DNA of 64,000 nucleotides from the NCBI RefSeq assembly GCF_017354945.1, contig NZ_CP071503.1:1860001-1924000 (forward strand), in the 5' to 3' direction. The position numbers and the translations under genes were made by a program. Below are positions 56,629-64,000 of this stretch, piece by piece. The stretch's first letter is position 1. Every line of letters starts with the position of its first letter. Source of the DNA: Shewanella avicenniae (lineage in GTDB: Bacteria > Pseudomonadota > Gammaproteobacteria > Enterobacterales > Shewanellaceae). The notes under the pieces are model-generated. The model was not told the DNA's origin and ran no database searches. It saw only the letters and a program-made list of their open reading frames with translations.

Positions 56629-56708
56629 TGCCGAAGCCTTCGGCATTTAGTCACATGTTTGCTAAAAATCGCCGACTTCGAGGACGATATTGATATATAA
56701 TATCGTCC
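56629..56708 (+). promoter_or_regulatory. aroA-cmk intergenic hairpins and cmk -10 candidate
   Basis: TGCCGAA/TTCGGCA (56629-56645) may be a weak terminator for aroA. GGACGATAT (56682-56690) pairs with ATATCGTCC (56700-56708), and its loop and right arm contain a consensus TATAAT (56696-56701). A TTCGAGGACG motif is present at 56677-56686 and again at 56717-56726. The -35 box is not obvious. Confidence 0.4.
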
Positions 56709-56769
56709 GCTCATTTTCGAGGACGGCTTTTAAGCTTTCCTTTCGAAAGACTATTACTTGGAGGAATAT

Positions 56770-57465
56770 ATGTCTGATCGGGCGCCTGTCGTCACCATTG
56801 ATGGTCCTAGCGGTGCAGGGAAGGGAACGATTAGTCAGCTACTTGCCAGCCATTTAGGTTGGAAGTTTCTGGATAGTGGTGCGATCTATCGAGTACTTGC
56901 TCTTGCTGCCATTCACCATAATGTTGAACTCGACAACGAAGAAGCGATCACCCTATTGGCGTCTCATTTAGACGTCCAGTTTTTCGCTGCCTCAGAGCAA
57001 GAATCTTCAAAAATTGTGCTTGAAGGTGAAGATGTTACCCAAAGTATTCGCTCACAGGAGTGTTCGGATGCTGCTTCTCGGGTTGCGGTCTTTCCCCGAG
57101 TTCGTGAAGCACTTTTGCGTCGCCAACGCGCATTCAAAGTTGAGCCAGGTTTGATCGCTGATGGTCGCGACATGGGCACCATCGTATTCCCTAATGCGCC
57201 AGCTAAATTATTTTTAACTGCATCAGCGGAAGAACGCGCGCAACGGCGCTATAATCAGTTGCGAGAGAAGGGCTTTGATGTTAATATCGGCACCCTTTTA
57301 ACCGAGATTAAAGACCGTGATTTCAGGGACATGAACCGTGCAGTAGCGCCACTTGTTCCCGCTGATGATGCTTTGTTCATCGACACCACGGGTCTCGCGA
57401 TTGAAGATGTATTTGCGCAAGCGCTGAAATACATTCAAGACAAATTATCTGCTGCAGCTGTTTAA
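56770..57465 (+). CDS. cmk: Cytidylate kinase
   Basis: 231 residues from ATG 56770, preceded by GGAGGA; a TTG four codons upstream is unlikely. The P-loop is GPSGAGKGT (residues 10-18). The CMP-binding insert typical of long-type bacterial Cmk and the [11 protein letters not shown] motif are present. It phosphorylates CMP and dCMP. The classic cmk-rpsA-ihfB order follows. Confidence 0.97.
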   Translation: MSDRAPVVTIDGPSGAGKGTISQLLASHLGWKFLDSGAIYRVLALAAIHHNVELDNEEAITLLASHLDVQFFAASEQESSKIVLEGEDVTQSIRSQECSDAASRVAVFPRVREALLRRQRAFKVEPGLIADGRDMGTIVFPNAPAKLFLTASAEERAQRRYNQLREKGFDVNIGTLLTEIKDRDFRDMNRAVAPLVPADDALFIDTTGLAIEDVFAQALKYIQDKLSAAAV

Positions 57466-57481
57466 CAGCTGTGGTTTTGGT

Positions 57482-57564
57482 ATTCACCATATGGATTTGG
57501 TGAATTATTGACATAACCCCATGTTCAGGATGCAACATGGCTTTTTAAATTAAGTTAATTAAAC
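57482..57564 (+). promoter_or_regulatory. rpsA: Folded rpsA leader with terminator-like hairpin
   Basis: Two hairpins lie between cmk and rpsA: ATTCACCA/TGGTGAAT (57482-57505) and CCATGTT/AACATGG (57519-57540) followed by CTTTTT. An A/T-rich stretch then leads to ATG 57565 with no Shine-Dalgarno. The layout resembles the E. coli rpsA leader used for S1 autoregulation; TTGACA at 57507-57512 might be a -35 box. Confidence 0.55.
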
Positions 57565-59232
57565 ATGACTGAATCTTTTGCTGATCTGTTTGAACAATCC
57601 CTTCAACAACTGGAATTCCGCCCAGGTTCTATCGTTCGTGGTACTGTAGTTGCTATCGAAAACGGTGTAGTGCTGGTTGACGCTGGTCTGAAATCTGAAA
57701 GCCCAATCCCTGCAGAACAATTCAAAAACGCTCAAGGCGAATTGGAAATTGCTGTAGGCGACGAAGTTGATGTAGCGCTGGATAGCGTTGAAGACGGTTT
57801 CGGTGAGACTCAACTGTCTCGTGAAAAAGCGAAACGTCACGAAGCTTGGATCGTTCTCGAAAAAGCTTACGAAGATAACGAAACTGTTATCGGCGTTATC
57901 AACGGCAAAGTTAAAGGCGGTTTCACTGTTGAGTTGAACGGTATCCGTGCATTCTTGCCTGGTTCTCTGGTTGACGTTCGCCCTGTGCGCGATACTGCTC
58001 ACCTGGAAAACAAAGAGCTGGAATTCAAGGTTATCAAACTGGATCAGAAACGTAACAACGTAGTGGTTTCTCGCCGCGCTGTTATTGAATCTGAAAGCAG
58101 TGCTGAGCGCGATGCTCTGCTGGAAAACCTGCAGGAAGGTCAATCTGTTAAAGGTATCGTTAAGAACCTGACCGACTACGGTGCATTCGTAGATCTGGGC
58201 GGTGTTGACGGCCTGCTGCACATCACTGACATGGCATGGAAACGCGTTAAGCATCCATCAGAAATCGTTAACGTTGGTGATGAAATCGAAGTTAAAGTGC
58301 TGAAATATGACCGTGAACGTACTCGCGTATCACTGGGTCTGAAACAACTGGGTGAAGACCCATGGTTGGAAATCAGCAAACGCTACCCAGAAAACACTCG
58401 TTTGTCTGGTCGCGTAACTAACCTGACTGACTACGGTTGCTTCGTTGAAATCGAAGAAGGCGTTGAAGGTCTGGTACACGTTTCTGAAATGGATTGGACT
58501 AACAAGAACATCCACCCATCTAAAGTTGTTAGCTTGGGCGATGAAGTTGAAGTTCTGGTACTGGATATCGACGAAGAACGTCGTCGTATCTCTCTGGGTC
58601 TGAAACAATGTAAGACTAACCCATGGGAAGACTTCGCTAACCGTTACGCTAAAGGCGACAAAGTAACTGGTAAGATCAAGTCAATCACTGACTTCGGTAT
58701 CTTCATCGGTCTTGACGGCGGTATCGATGGTCTGGTTCACCTGTCTGACATCTCTTGGAATGCTGCTGGCGAAGAAGCTGTTGGCGAATACAAGAAAGGT
58801 GATGAAATCACTGCAGTTGTACTGTCAGTTGATCCAGAACGTGAGCGTATCAGCCTGGGCGTTAAGCAAACTGAAGACGATCCATTCAATGCTTACTTGG
58901 CAGACAAGAAGAAAGGTTCTATTGTAACAGGTACTGTTACTGCAGTTGACGCTAAAGGTGTTACTGTTGAACTGGCTGACGCTGTTGAAGGTTACATCCG
59001 TGTTGCTGACATCAGCCGTGAACACGTAGAAGACGCTTCTACTGAGTTCAACGTTGGTGATGCTATCGAAGCTAAGTTCATGGGCGTTGACCGTAAGAAC
59101 CGTAACGTTTCTCTGTCTATCCGTGCTAAAGACGAAGCAGAAGAGAAAGAAGTAATGGCTAACCTGAACAAACAGGAAGAAGCTGTTATCGGTAACGCAA
59201 TGGCAGAAGCGTTCAAAGCGGCTCGTAAGTAA
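57565..59232 (+). CDS. rpsA: 30S ribosomal protein S1
   Basis: 555 residues (E. coli 557) made of six S1 (OB-fold) domains; repeats with [41 protein letters not shown] and [21 protein letters not shown] mark domains 3-5. The first two domains bind the ribosome and the rest bind mRNA. Strong codon bias (GGT, CGT, CTG) shows high expression relative to neighbours. It lies between cmk and ihfB; a hairpin GGAAGGTGCA/TGCACCTTCC (59244-59266) follows its stop without a T-run. Confidence 0.99.
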   Translation: MTESFADLFEQSLQQLEFRPGSIVRGTVVAIENGVVLVDAGLKSESPIPAEQFKNAQGELEIAVGDEVDVALDSVEDGFGETQLSREKAKRHEAWIVLEKAYEDNETVIGVINGKVKGGFTVELNGIRAFLPGSLVDVRPVRDTAHLENKELEFKVIKLDQKRNNVVVSRRAVIESESSAERDALLENLQEGQSVKGIVKNLTDYGAFVDLGGVDGLLHITDMAWKRVKHPSEIVNVGDEIEVKVLKYDRERTRVSLGLKQLGEDPWLEISKRYPENTRLSGRVTNLTDYGCFVEIEEGVEGLVHVSEMDWTNKNIHPSKVVSLGDEVEVLVLDIDEERRRISLGLKQCKTNPWEDFANRYAKGDKVTGKIKSITDFGIFIGLDGGIDGLVHLSDISWNAAGEEAVGEYKKGDEITAVVLSVDPERERISLGVKQTEDDPFNAYLADKKKGSIVTGTVTAVDAKGVTVELADAVEGYIRVADISREHVEDASTEFNVGDAIEAKFMGVDRKNRNVSLSIRAKDEAEEKEVMANLNKQEEAVIGNAMAEAFKAARK

Positions 59233-59243
59233 GCTTGCCGTGA

Positions 59244-59266
59244 GGAAGGTGCAAGATGCACCTTCC
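59244..59266 (+). other. Hairpin between rpsA and ihfB
   Basis: A 10-bp perfect stem GGAAGGTGCA / TGCACCTTCC with loop AGA, 12 bases past the rpsA stop. No T-run follows, so it probably stabilises the rpsA mRNA end or reduces read-through into ihfB. Confidence 0.6.
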
Positions 59267-59312
59267 ATATCAATGGCTAAATTTGTTTGGCTTAACAATA
59301 GGGGTGATTAGG

Positions 59313-59600
59313 ATGACAAAATCCGAACTTATCGAAAAGCTTGCTGAGACGCAGTCACTGTTATCAGCAAAAGATGTTGAAAGTGCCGTAAAAGAGATGT
59401 TGGAGCAAATGGCGAAGACATTAGAAATCGGTGATCGTATTGAGATCCGTGGTTTTGGTAGTTTCTCTCTGCATTATCGTGCACCTCGTGTTGGTCGTAA
59501 TCCAAAAACAGGCTCTTCTGTTGAATTGGATGGTAAATACGTACCACATTTTAAGCCAGGTAAAGAATTACGAGAAAGAGTGGACGCTACTATTAGCTAA
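59313..59600 (+). CDS. ihfB: Integration host factor subunit beta
   Basis: 95 residues from ATG 59313, with AGGGGTG upstream; the longer frame from 59256 includes the rpsA 3' hairpin and is wrong. The HU/IHF family signature ([21 protein letters not shown]) contains the beta-arm with the Pro that intercalates in DNA. IhfB pairs with IhfA (not in the window) to bend DNA. Downstream of rpsA as in E. coli; closed by the terminator at 59614-59641. Confidence 0.97.
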   Translation: MTKSELIEKLAETQSLLSAKDVESAVKEMLEQMAKTLEIGDRIEIRGFGSFSLHYRAPRVGRNPKTGSSVELDGKYVPHFKPGKELRERVDATIS

Positions 59601-59613
59601 GCTCGTTGCGTAT

Positions 59614-59641
59614 AAAAAGCCTCCTATTGGGGGCTTTTTTT
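59614..59641 (+). terminator. Terminator after ihfB
   Basis: AAAAAGCCTCC pairs with GGGGGCTTTTT (one G-T pair) around TATT, with a run of seven T. Confidence 0.88.
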
Positions 59642-59723
59642 ATATCCCCAACAATCGAACACTGGTAGCAGTCGCCAAATTACTGGATAATCAGTACATT
59701 GAACATGGATATAGGAGCTGAAA

Positions 59724-59996
59724 GTGAAATCGTTTTTTGTCACTGTCCTCGTCGCTCTACTATTTATTATTGCGTTGATTTTCGGCGCTCGAAATGAGCA
59801 ACTGGTTACCATCAACTATTTTGTGGTTGAGGGGGAATATCGTTTACCTTTGGTTCTGGCCGTTGTCTTTTTTGCTGGGTTTGTTTGTTGTTGGCTTGTG
59901 GCCTTTTTCTATATCCTCAGACTCAAAATTTCATTGAAACGTGCTCGACGCAGATTAATGACATTGGAAGCTGCTCAACAGGAGAGCGACAGCTAA
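59724..59996 (+). CDS. lapA: Lipopolysaccharide assembly protein LapA
   Basis: 90 residues from GTG 59724 with GGAG upstream. Two membrane helices (about 4-22 and 40-66) enclose the short NEQLVTINYFVVEGEYRLPL segment characteristic of LapA (YciS), followed by a basic cytoplasmic coiled stretch. With LapB it controls FtsH-dependent turnover of LpxC and hence LPS synthesis. LapB starts two bases after its stop. Confidence 0.93.
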   Translation: MKSFFVTVLVALLFIIALIFGARNEQLVTINYFVVEGEYRLPLVLAVVFFAGFVCCWLVAFFYILRLKISLKRARRRLMTLEAAQQESDS

Positions 59997-59997
59997 T

Positions 59998-61158
59998 ATG
60001 TTAGAGCTGTTCTTTCTGTTGTTGCCTGTTGCGGTGGCCTATGGTTGGTACATGGGGCGGCGTAATCTTCGGCAAAAACAGACGTCGCAGCAAAAGCAAC
60101 TTAGTCGTGACTACTTTGCCGGGCTTAATTTTCTGTTGTCCAATGAGTCAGACAAAGCCGTCGATATGTTTATCAGCATGTTAGACGTTGATGACGAAAC
60201 CATTGATACCCACCTGTCGCTCGGTTCCTTATTTCGTAAACGCGGCGAAGTAGACCGCGCCATTCGCATTCACCAGAATTTAATCGCGCGACCATCGTTG
60301 TTAAATGAACAACGTGATTTGGCCATGATGGAGTTAGGTAAAGATTTTCTTGCTGCTGGTTTTTATGACCGTGCAGAGGAAATTTTTCTGAATCTTATTC
60401 AACTTGACGATCACTCTGAAGAGGCTGAAAGTCAGTTGATTTCCATCTATCAGATGACCAAAGAATGGCAAAAAGCCATCAATATCATTAAAAAATTACC
60501 GCGTAAGCGGCAACAGACGCTCAAATCGGTGCTTGCGCATTTTTATTGTCAGTTAGCTGATGAAAGCCGCAACGTAGATGAGCAGATTTCCCTACTGAAA
60601 ATTGCCAACAAGCAAGACCCTTGCTGTGGTCGAGCGCTGCTAAAATTGATCAGGCTGTATTTGGCACAGCACCAAGCGCATCTTGCTGGTGAAGCCTTAG
60701 ACCAACTAATTGATAAGGCACCGAGCCTCGTGGTTGACGCGCTGACGTCAGCCGTTGAATTAGCTGACATGACACGTGACCGTGCGGGGTTAAAACGACG
60801 ATTGGCGCTTGCGGTAGAAAAGGGCGCTGGCGCGTCAGTGATTATCGCCCTCGCCAAGTTGCTGGTTGATGATGGTGAGTTAAAAGCGGCCGAATCGCTG
60901 ATTTTGGATAATCTCTATCGTCATCCCACCATGCGTGGCTTTCAATTTTTGATGAAAATGCAATTGGCGCAAGCTGAAGAGGGGCAAGCGAAAGAAAGCT
61001 TAGCCATGCTGGAAAAGCTGGTAGAGCAGCAGATCCGCTCTCGGCCCGTGTACCGTTGCTGTGAGTGTGGCTTTCCGTCACACACCCTATATTGGCATTG
61101 TCCTTCGTGTAAAAGCTGGGGCAGTATTCAACATATTAGAGGACTGGACGGCGAATAG
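59998..61158 (+). CDS. lapB: Lipopolysaccharide assembly protein LapB (YciM)
   Basis: 386 residues (E. coli 389). One N-terminal membrane helix (1-19), then about nine TPR repeats and a C-terminal rubredoxin-like metal site with Cys354/Cys357 and Cys368/Cys371 (ECGF...CPSC). LapB acts as an adaptor for LpxC degradation by FtsH. The gene order lapA-lapB-pyrF is that of E. coli. The stop codon lies in the loop of a weak terminator hairpin (61147-61167). Confidence 0.96.
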   Translation: MLELFFLLLPVAVAYGWYMGRRNLRQKQTSQQKQLSRDYFAGLNFLLSNESDKAVDMFISMLDVDDETIDTHLSLGSLFRKRGEVDRAIRIHQNLIARPSLLNEQRDLAMMELGKDFLAAGFYDRAEEIFLNLIQLDDHSEEAESQLISIYQMTKEWQKAINIIKKLPRKRQQTLKSVLAHFYCQLADESRNVDEQISLLKIANKQDPCCGRALLKLIRLYLAQHQAHLAGEALDQLIDKAPSLVVDALTSAVELADMTRDRAGLKRRLALAVEKGAGASVIIALAKLLVDDGELKAAESLILDNLYRHPTMRGFQFLMKMQLAQAEEGQAKESLAMLEKLVEQQIRSRPVYRCCECGFPSHTLYWHCPSCKSWGSIQHIRGLDGE

Positions 61159-61167
61159 CCGTCTTTT
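61147..61167 (+). terminator. Weak terminator overlapping the lapB stop codon
   Basis: GACGGC pairs with GCCGTC around GAATA (the loop holds part of the stop codon), followed by TTTT. It would allow partial read-through into pyrF, which starts 13 bases later. Confidence 0.5.
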
Positions 61168-61179
61168 ATTGGAGAACAT

Positions 61180-61884
61180 ATGACCGAAAAAGCGATTGTT
61201 GTCGCCCTTGATTTCGATAACAAATTTAAGGCCTTACAGTTAGTTGATAAGCTTGATCCTACTCTTTGCCGCTTAAAAGTGGGCAAAGAGATGTTCACCT
61301 TATTTGGGCCAGATTTAGTCAAAGAAATTCATAACCGCGGCTTTGATCTATTTTTGGATCTTAAGTTTCACGATATTCCTAATACGGTTGCTAAAGCGGT
61401 TGCAGCAGCAGCAGAGCTGGGCGTTTGGATGGTCAACGTGCATGCCAGTGGCGGTTTGGCAATGATGGAAGCGGCTAAAAAAGCCTTGTTGCCATATGGT
61501 GAAAATGCACCACTGTTGATTGCGGTCACTGTACTCACCTCCATGAGTAGTGAAGAGCTGCAACTGCTCGGTATTAATGCGACGGCGCCAGAGCATGTTA
61601 TGCGATTGGCTAAATTGACTCATCAAGCCGGTTTGAATGGTGTTGTTTGCTCAGCTCAAGAAGCGACGATGTTGAAAGCTGCATTTGGTGAAGATTTCAA
61701 ATTGGTCACCCCCGGTATTCGGCCTGTTGGTGCCGACGTAGGTGATCAAAAACGAATTATGACACCAAGCAAAGCATTGGCCGCTGGTTCGGATTATTTG
61801 GTCATTGGTCGTCCAATTACACAAGCGGCAGATCCGTTAGCCGCATTGGAAGCCATTCATCACTCTATCCTAGTTGGGGAATAA
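61180..61884 (+). CDS. pyrF: Orotidine 5'-phosphate decarboxylase
   Basis: 234 residues (E. coli 245). The catalytic signature [16 protein letters not shown] provides the Asp-Lys-Asp array, completed by other conserved parts such as VHASGG and TPGIRP. It makes UMP from OMP, the last step of pyrimidine synthesis. GGAGAA precedes the ATG. Downstream of lapB, two bases before the DUF2058 gene. Confidence 0.97.
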   Translation: MTEKAIVVALDFDNKFKALQLVDKLDPTLCRLKVGKEMFTLFGPDLVKEIHNRGFDLFLDLKFHDIPNTVAKAVAAAAELGVWMVNVHASGGLAMMEAAKKALLPYGENAPLLIAVTVLTSMSSEELQLLGINATAPEHVMRLAKLTHQAGLNGVVCSAQEATMLKAAFGEDFKLVTPGIRPVGADVGDQKRIMTPSKALAAGSDYLVIGRPITQAADPLAALEAIHHSILVGE

Positions 61885-61886
61885 TC

Positions 61887-62435
61887 GTGGCGAACTCTCT
61901 TCAACAGCAGTTGTTAAAAGCTGGCTTAACCAGCAAGCAAAAGCTTAAAGATGTTAAGACTCAAAAAAAGCGCAACCGTAAATCTAACATCGATGATGGT
62001 AGTGCTGAATTTAAACAGCAGTTGGCACAGCAAAAAGCTGAGCAAATCGAGCGTGATAAGGCATTAAACGAAAGGCGGTTTGCCGAAGCAACCGAAAAAG
62101 GGCTAGTGCGTTCTTTAGTCACCGAAATCCATAAACAATCGATTTCATTGCCAAAAGATGGCGAGCTTAAATTCAACTTTACTCTGAGCAATAAAATCTA
62201 CTCGCTGTTTATTGACGCCAAATTGCAGCAACAACTGCTCAATGGTCGTTTAGGCATTGTTCGCTTAGAAGAGAAGAGCTATGTGGTGCCGCATAAATTG
62301 GCTGAGAGGGTGAATCTGCTGGTGCCTGATTGGTGTGGCTATTTATGGACAGCGGAAGCAGCGCAATCAGCTGATACAGTGGAAGAGGATGATCCATATG
62401 CCGATTATGTCATCCCAGATGATCTGATGTGGTAA
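61887..62435 (+). CDS. DUF2058 family protein (YaiL-like)
   Basis: 182 residues from GTG 61887, two bases after the pyrF stop. The N-terminus MANSLQQQLLKAGLTSKQKLKDVKTQKKRNRKS is diagnostic of DUF2058 (E. coli YaiL): a basic, coiled region rich in Gln, Lys and Arg, followed by a small beta domain. Function is unknown; the basic half suggests nucleic-acid contact. Co-transcribed with pyrF. Confidence 0.88.
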   Translation: MANSLQQQLLKAGLTSKQKLKDVKTQKKRNRKSNIDDGSAEFKQQLAQQKAEQIERDKALNERRFAEATEKGLVRSLVTEIHKQSISLPKDGELKFNFTLSNKIYSLFIDAKLQQQLLNGRLGIVRLEEKSYVVPHKLAERVNLLVPDWCGYLWTAEAAQSADTVEEDDPYADYVIPDDLMW

Positions 62436-62459
62436 TCGTCCCATCTGTTTGAGATGAAA

Positions 62460-62491
62460 AAAGGCCTCAACTGTTACCGGTTGAGGCCTTT
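62460..62491. terminator. Bidirectional terminator between the DUF2058 gene and adhE
   Basis: AAAGGCCTCAAC pairs with GTTGAGGCCTTT around an eight-base loop; on the minus strand it ends in six T, fitting adhE termination. Confidence 0.9.
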
Positions 62492-62513
62492 GACTTTGCT
62501 TCCTAGCTCAGCC

Positions 62514-64000
62514 TTACTCCTTATAGGCCTTGCCGTAGAAGCTACACAACAGAAGCTCTTTTAATTCGCTAATCAATGGATAGCGAGGGTTAGCGCCGGT
62601 GCATTGATCATCAAATGCATCAACGGCTAACTTATCCACTTTGGCGAGGAAATCAGCTTCATTTACGCCCGCCTCTTGGATAGATTTTGGAATATTCAGC
62701 ATGTCTTTAATGCTGTCCACTGCCTCGATTAACAAGGCCACTTTTTTCTCGTCACTGATGTTTTTGCCTTTTGCCAGCTTTAGATGATCGGCCACAGCGG
62801 CATAACGGCACAGCGCTTTAGGACGATCGTACTGACTAAAGGCGGCTTGTTTAGTCGGCACATCGGTCGCGTTAAAGCGGATTACGTTAGAAATGAGTAG
62901 CGCATTGGCCAAGCCATGAGGGATATGAAACTCCGCGCCTAACTTGTGTGCCATGGAGTGACATATGCCTAAGAAGGCGTTGGCAAAGGCAATCCCCGCA
63001 ATGGTGGCTCCGTTGTGCACTTTTTCGCGGGCAACGGGCGCCGCAGCACCCAATTCATAGGAATCTGGCAGGTATTCAAACAGCAAATCGAGTGCTTGCA
63101 ATGCTTGGCCATCACTAAACTCGTTCGCCATCACGCTCACATAGGCTTCGAGTGCGTGGGTAATCGCATCAACTCCCCCAAATGCAGTCAGTGATTTTGG
63201 CATGTTCATCACTAGATTTGGGTCTACGATCGCCATATTAGGCGTTAGTTCATAGTCGGCAATCGGGTATTTGGTCCCGGTGACTTCATCGGTCACGACC
63301 GCGAAAGGGGTCACTTCTGAGCCGGTACCTGAAGTGGTAGGAACCGCGACCATAGTTGCTTTGCGACCCAATTTAGGAAACTTGTAAATACGTTTACGGA
63401 TATCCATAAAGCGCATCGCTAAATCAGAGAAATCGACATTGGGATGTTCGTACATTACCCAAATGATTTTGGCTGCATCCATCGGAGAGCCACCGCCAAG
63501 CGCAATGATGACATCTGGTTGAAAGTTTTCGGCTACCTTCGTACCCGCTTTAACCACACTCAGAGTTGGGTCAGCTTCGACCTCGTAAAACACTTCTGTT
63601 TCAAGACCGAAGCGTTTTAATATCGCGACAGTTTCATCAACATAACCGTTATTGAACAGGAATTTATCGGTGACGATAAGGGCACGTTTTTTCCCAGCCA
63701 ACTCTTCCAAGGCGACGGGCAAGCTACCACGGCGGAAATAGATGGATGATGGAAGTTTGTGCCACAGCATGTTTTCAGCCCTCTTAGCGACCGTCTTCTT
63801 ATTGATTAAGTGTGAAGGCCCAACGTTTTCTGAGATAGAGTTACCGCCCCATGAGCCACAGCCTAAGGTAAGGGAAGGTGCCAGTTTGAAGTTATAAAGA
63901 TCGCCGATTCCGCCTTGGGACGCAGGAGTGTTGATCAATATGCGTGCTGTTTTCATTCTGGCACCGAAACTATGAACGCGATCGGTGTTGCGATCTTGGT
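62514..64000 (-). CDS. adhE: Bifunctional acetaldehyde/alcohol dehydrogenase AdhE (C-terminal part, cut by window edge)
   Basis: The visible frame does not start at the ATG 63956: in-frame codons continue without stop to base 64000 (reading QDRNTDRVHSFGAR before the Met), and in E. coli AdhE the corresponding MKTARILINTPASQGG lies in mid-protein. So this is the Fe-dependent alcohol dehydrogenase half plus linker; the N-terminal aldehyde dehydrogenase half lies beyond the window. The NAD motif ALGGGSPMDAAK and the iron-binding His region HSMAHKLGAEFHIPHG are intact. AdhE converts acetyl-CoA to ethanol during fermentation and forms spirosomes. Confidence 0.95.
   Translation of the reverse strand, partial: QDRNTDRVHSFGARMKTARILINTPASQGGIGDLYNFKLAPSLTLGCGSWGGNSISENVGPSHLINKKTVAKRAENMLWHKLPSSIYFRRGSLPVALEELAGKKRALIVTDKFLFNNGYVDETVAILKRFGLETEVFYEVEADPTLSVVKAGTKVAENFQPDVIIALGGGSPMDAAKIIWVMYEHPNVDFSDLAMRFMDIRKRIYKFPKLGRKATMVAVPTTSGTGSEVTPFAVVTDEVTGTKYPIADYELTPNMAIVDPNLVMNMPKSLTAFGGVDAITHALEAYVSVMANEFSDGQALQALDLLFEYLPDSYELGAAAPVAREKVHNGATIAGIAFANAFLGICHSMAHKLGAEFHIPHGLANALLISNVIRFNATDVPTKQAAFSQYDRPKALCRYAAVADHLKLAKGKNISDEKKVALLIEAVDSIKDMLNIPKSIQEAGVNEADFLAKVDKLAVDAFDDQCTGANPRYPLISELKELLLCSFYGKAYKE

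Noticed and set aside
57559..58254. 231-codon minus-strand frame opposite rpsA
   Set aside because: A mirror frame created by the strong codon bias of rpsA; no ribosome site and no family.

Overview
The window looks like chromosome of a gammaproteobacterium of the Shewanella type, judged from the proteins themselves. AdhE, NrdA/NrdB/YfaE, GyrA, Dgt, FadH, SppA, HrpA, YeaC and LapA/LapB all resemble the enteric family members closely, yet gene order follows the Shewanella/Pseudomonas pattern (ubiG plus phosphatase next to gyrA, then serC, aroA, cmk, rpsA, ihfB). A Rhombosortase-type GlyGly C-terminus, a CLCA_X protein and two DUF885 proteins also suit an aquatic Alteromonadales organism. Most of the window is core genome. 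I see no CRISPR array, no intact insertion sequence, no prophage, no tRNA and no rRNA.

Layout. 1-2175 (minus): start of tamB and complete tamA (outer-membrane translocation module). 2312-7836 (plus): exported isoaspartyl peptidase/asparaginase, a CBS-domain protein, and the HrpA helicase. 7906-16216 (minus): a large secreted subtilase, an LDH-like 2-hydroxyacid dehydrogenase with an unusual specificity loop, a DUF885 protein and an AEC transporter. 16217-17069: a long gap with a hairpin-rich stretch that may be a non-coding RNA or repeat. 17070-20412: ygiD, yqjG and doxX with a divergent LysR regulator, a quinone/aromatic stress cluster. 20739-24871: two-gene RND efflux system. 25189-31406: Aer-like receptor, CLCA_X protein, DUF3857/transglutaminase membrane protein, short-chain dehydrogenase. 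31634-33565: a small protein with an attenuator-like leader, convergent and overlapping with dgt. 33693-38611: two hypothetical proteins, a DUF885 lipoprotein, a winged-helix regulator behind a Fur box, an M14 carboxypeptidase and yeaC. 38668-41624 (minus): ansA and sppA. 41813-43834: fadH. 43864-47643 (minus): nrdA-nrdB-yfaE, the class Ia ribonucleotide reductase. 48055-49438 (minus): phosphatase and ubiG. 49762-59600 (plus, one minus insertion): gyrA, serC, an aromatic aminotransferase (minus), aroA, cmk, rpsA, ihfB. 59724-62435 (plus): lapA, lapB, pyrF, DUF2058 protein. 62514-64000 (minus): C-terminal part of adhE, open to the window edge.

How parts work together. NrdA, NrdB and YfaE form one functional unit (reductase plus the ferredoxin that maintains its diiron cofactor), with NrdR-type and FNR-type sites upstream. 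SerC, AroA and the aromatic aminotransferase serve serine and aromatic amino acid synthesis; the aminotransferase has two TyrR-like boxes 32 bp apart. Cmk, RpsA and IhfB form the classic nucleotide/translation/nucleoid cluster, and rpsA has a folded, Shine-Dalgarno-poor leader. LapA and LapB adjust LPS synthesis.

I found no complete undescribed system. The observations that most deserve follow-up are the hairpin-rich minus-strand element at 16341-16620, the promoter plus immediate terminator ahead of the 91-residue protein at 31839, the Fur-box-controlled pseudo-receiver regulator at 36190, and the LDH-family enzyme with Ile at the substrate-specificity position. All sequence-family assignments are by eye; no search was run.
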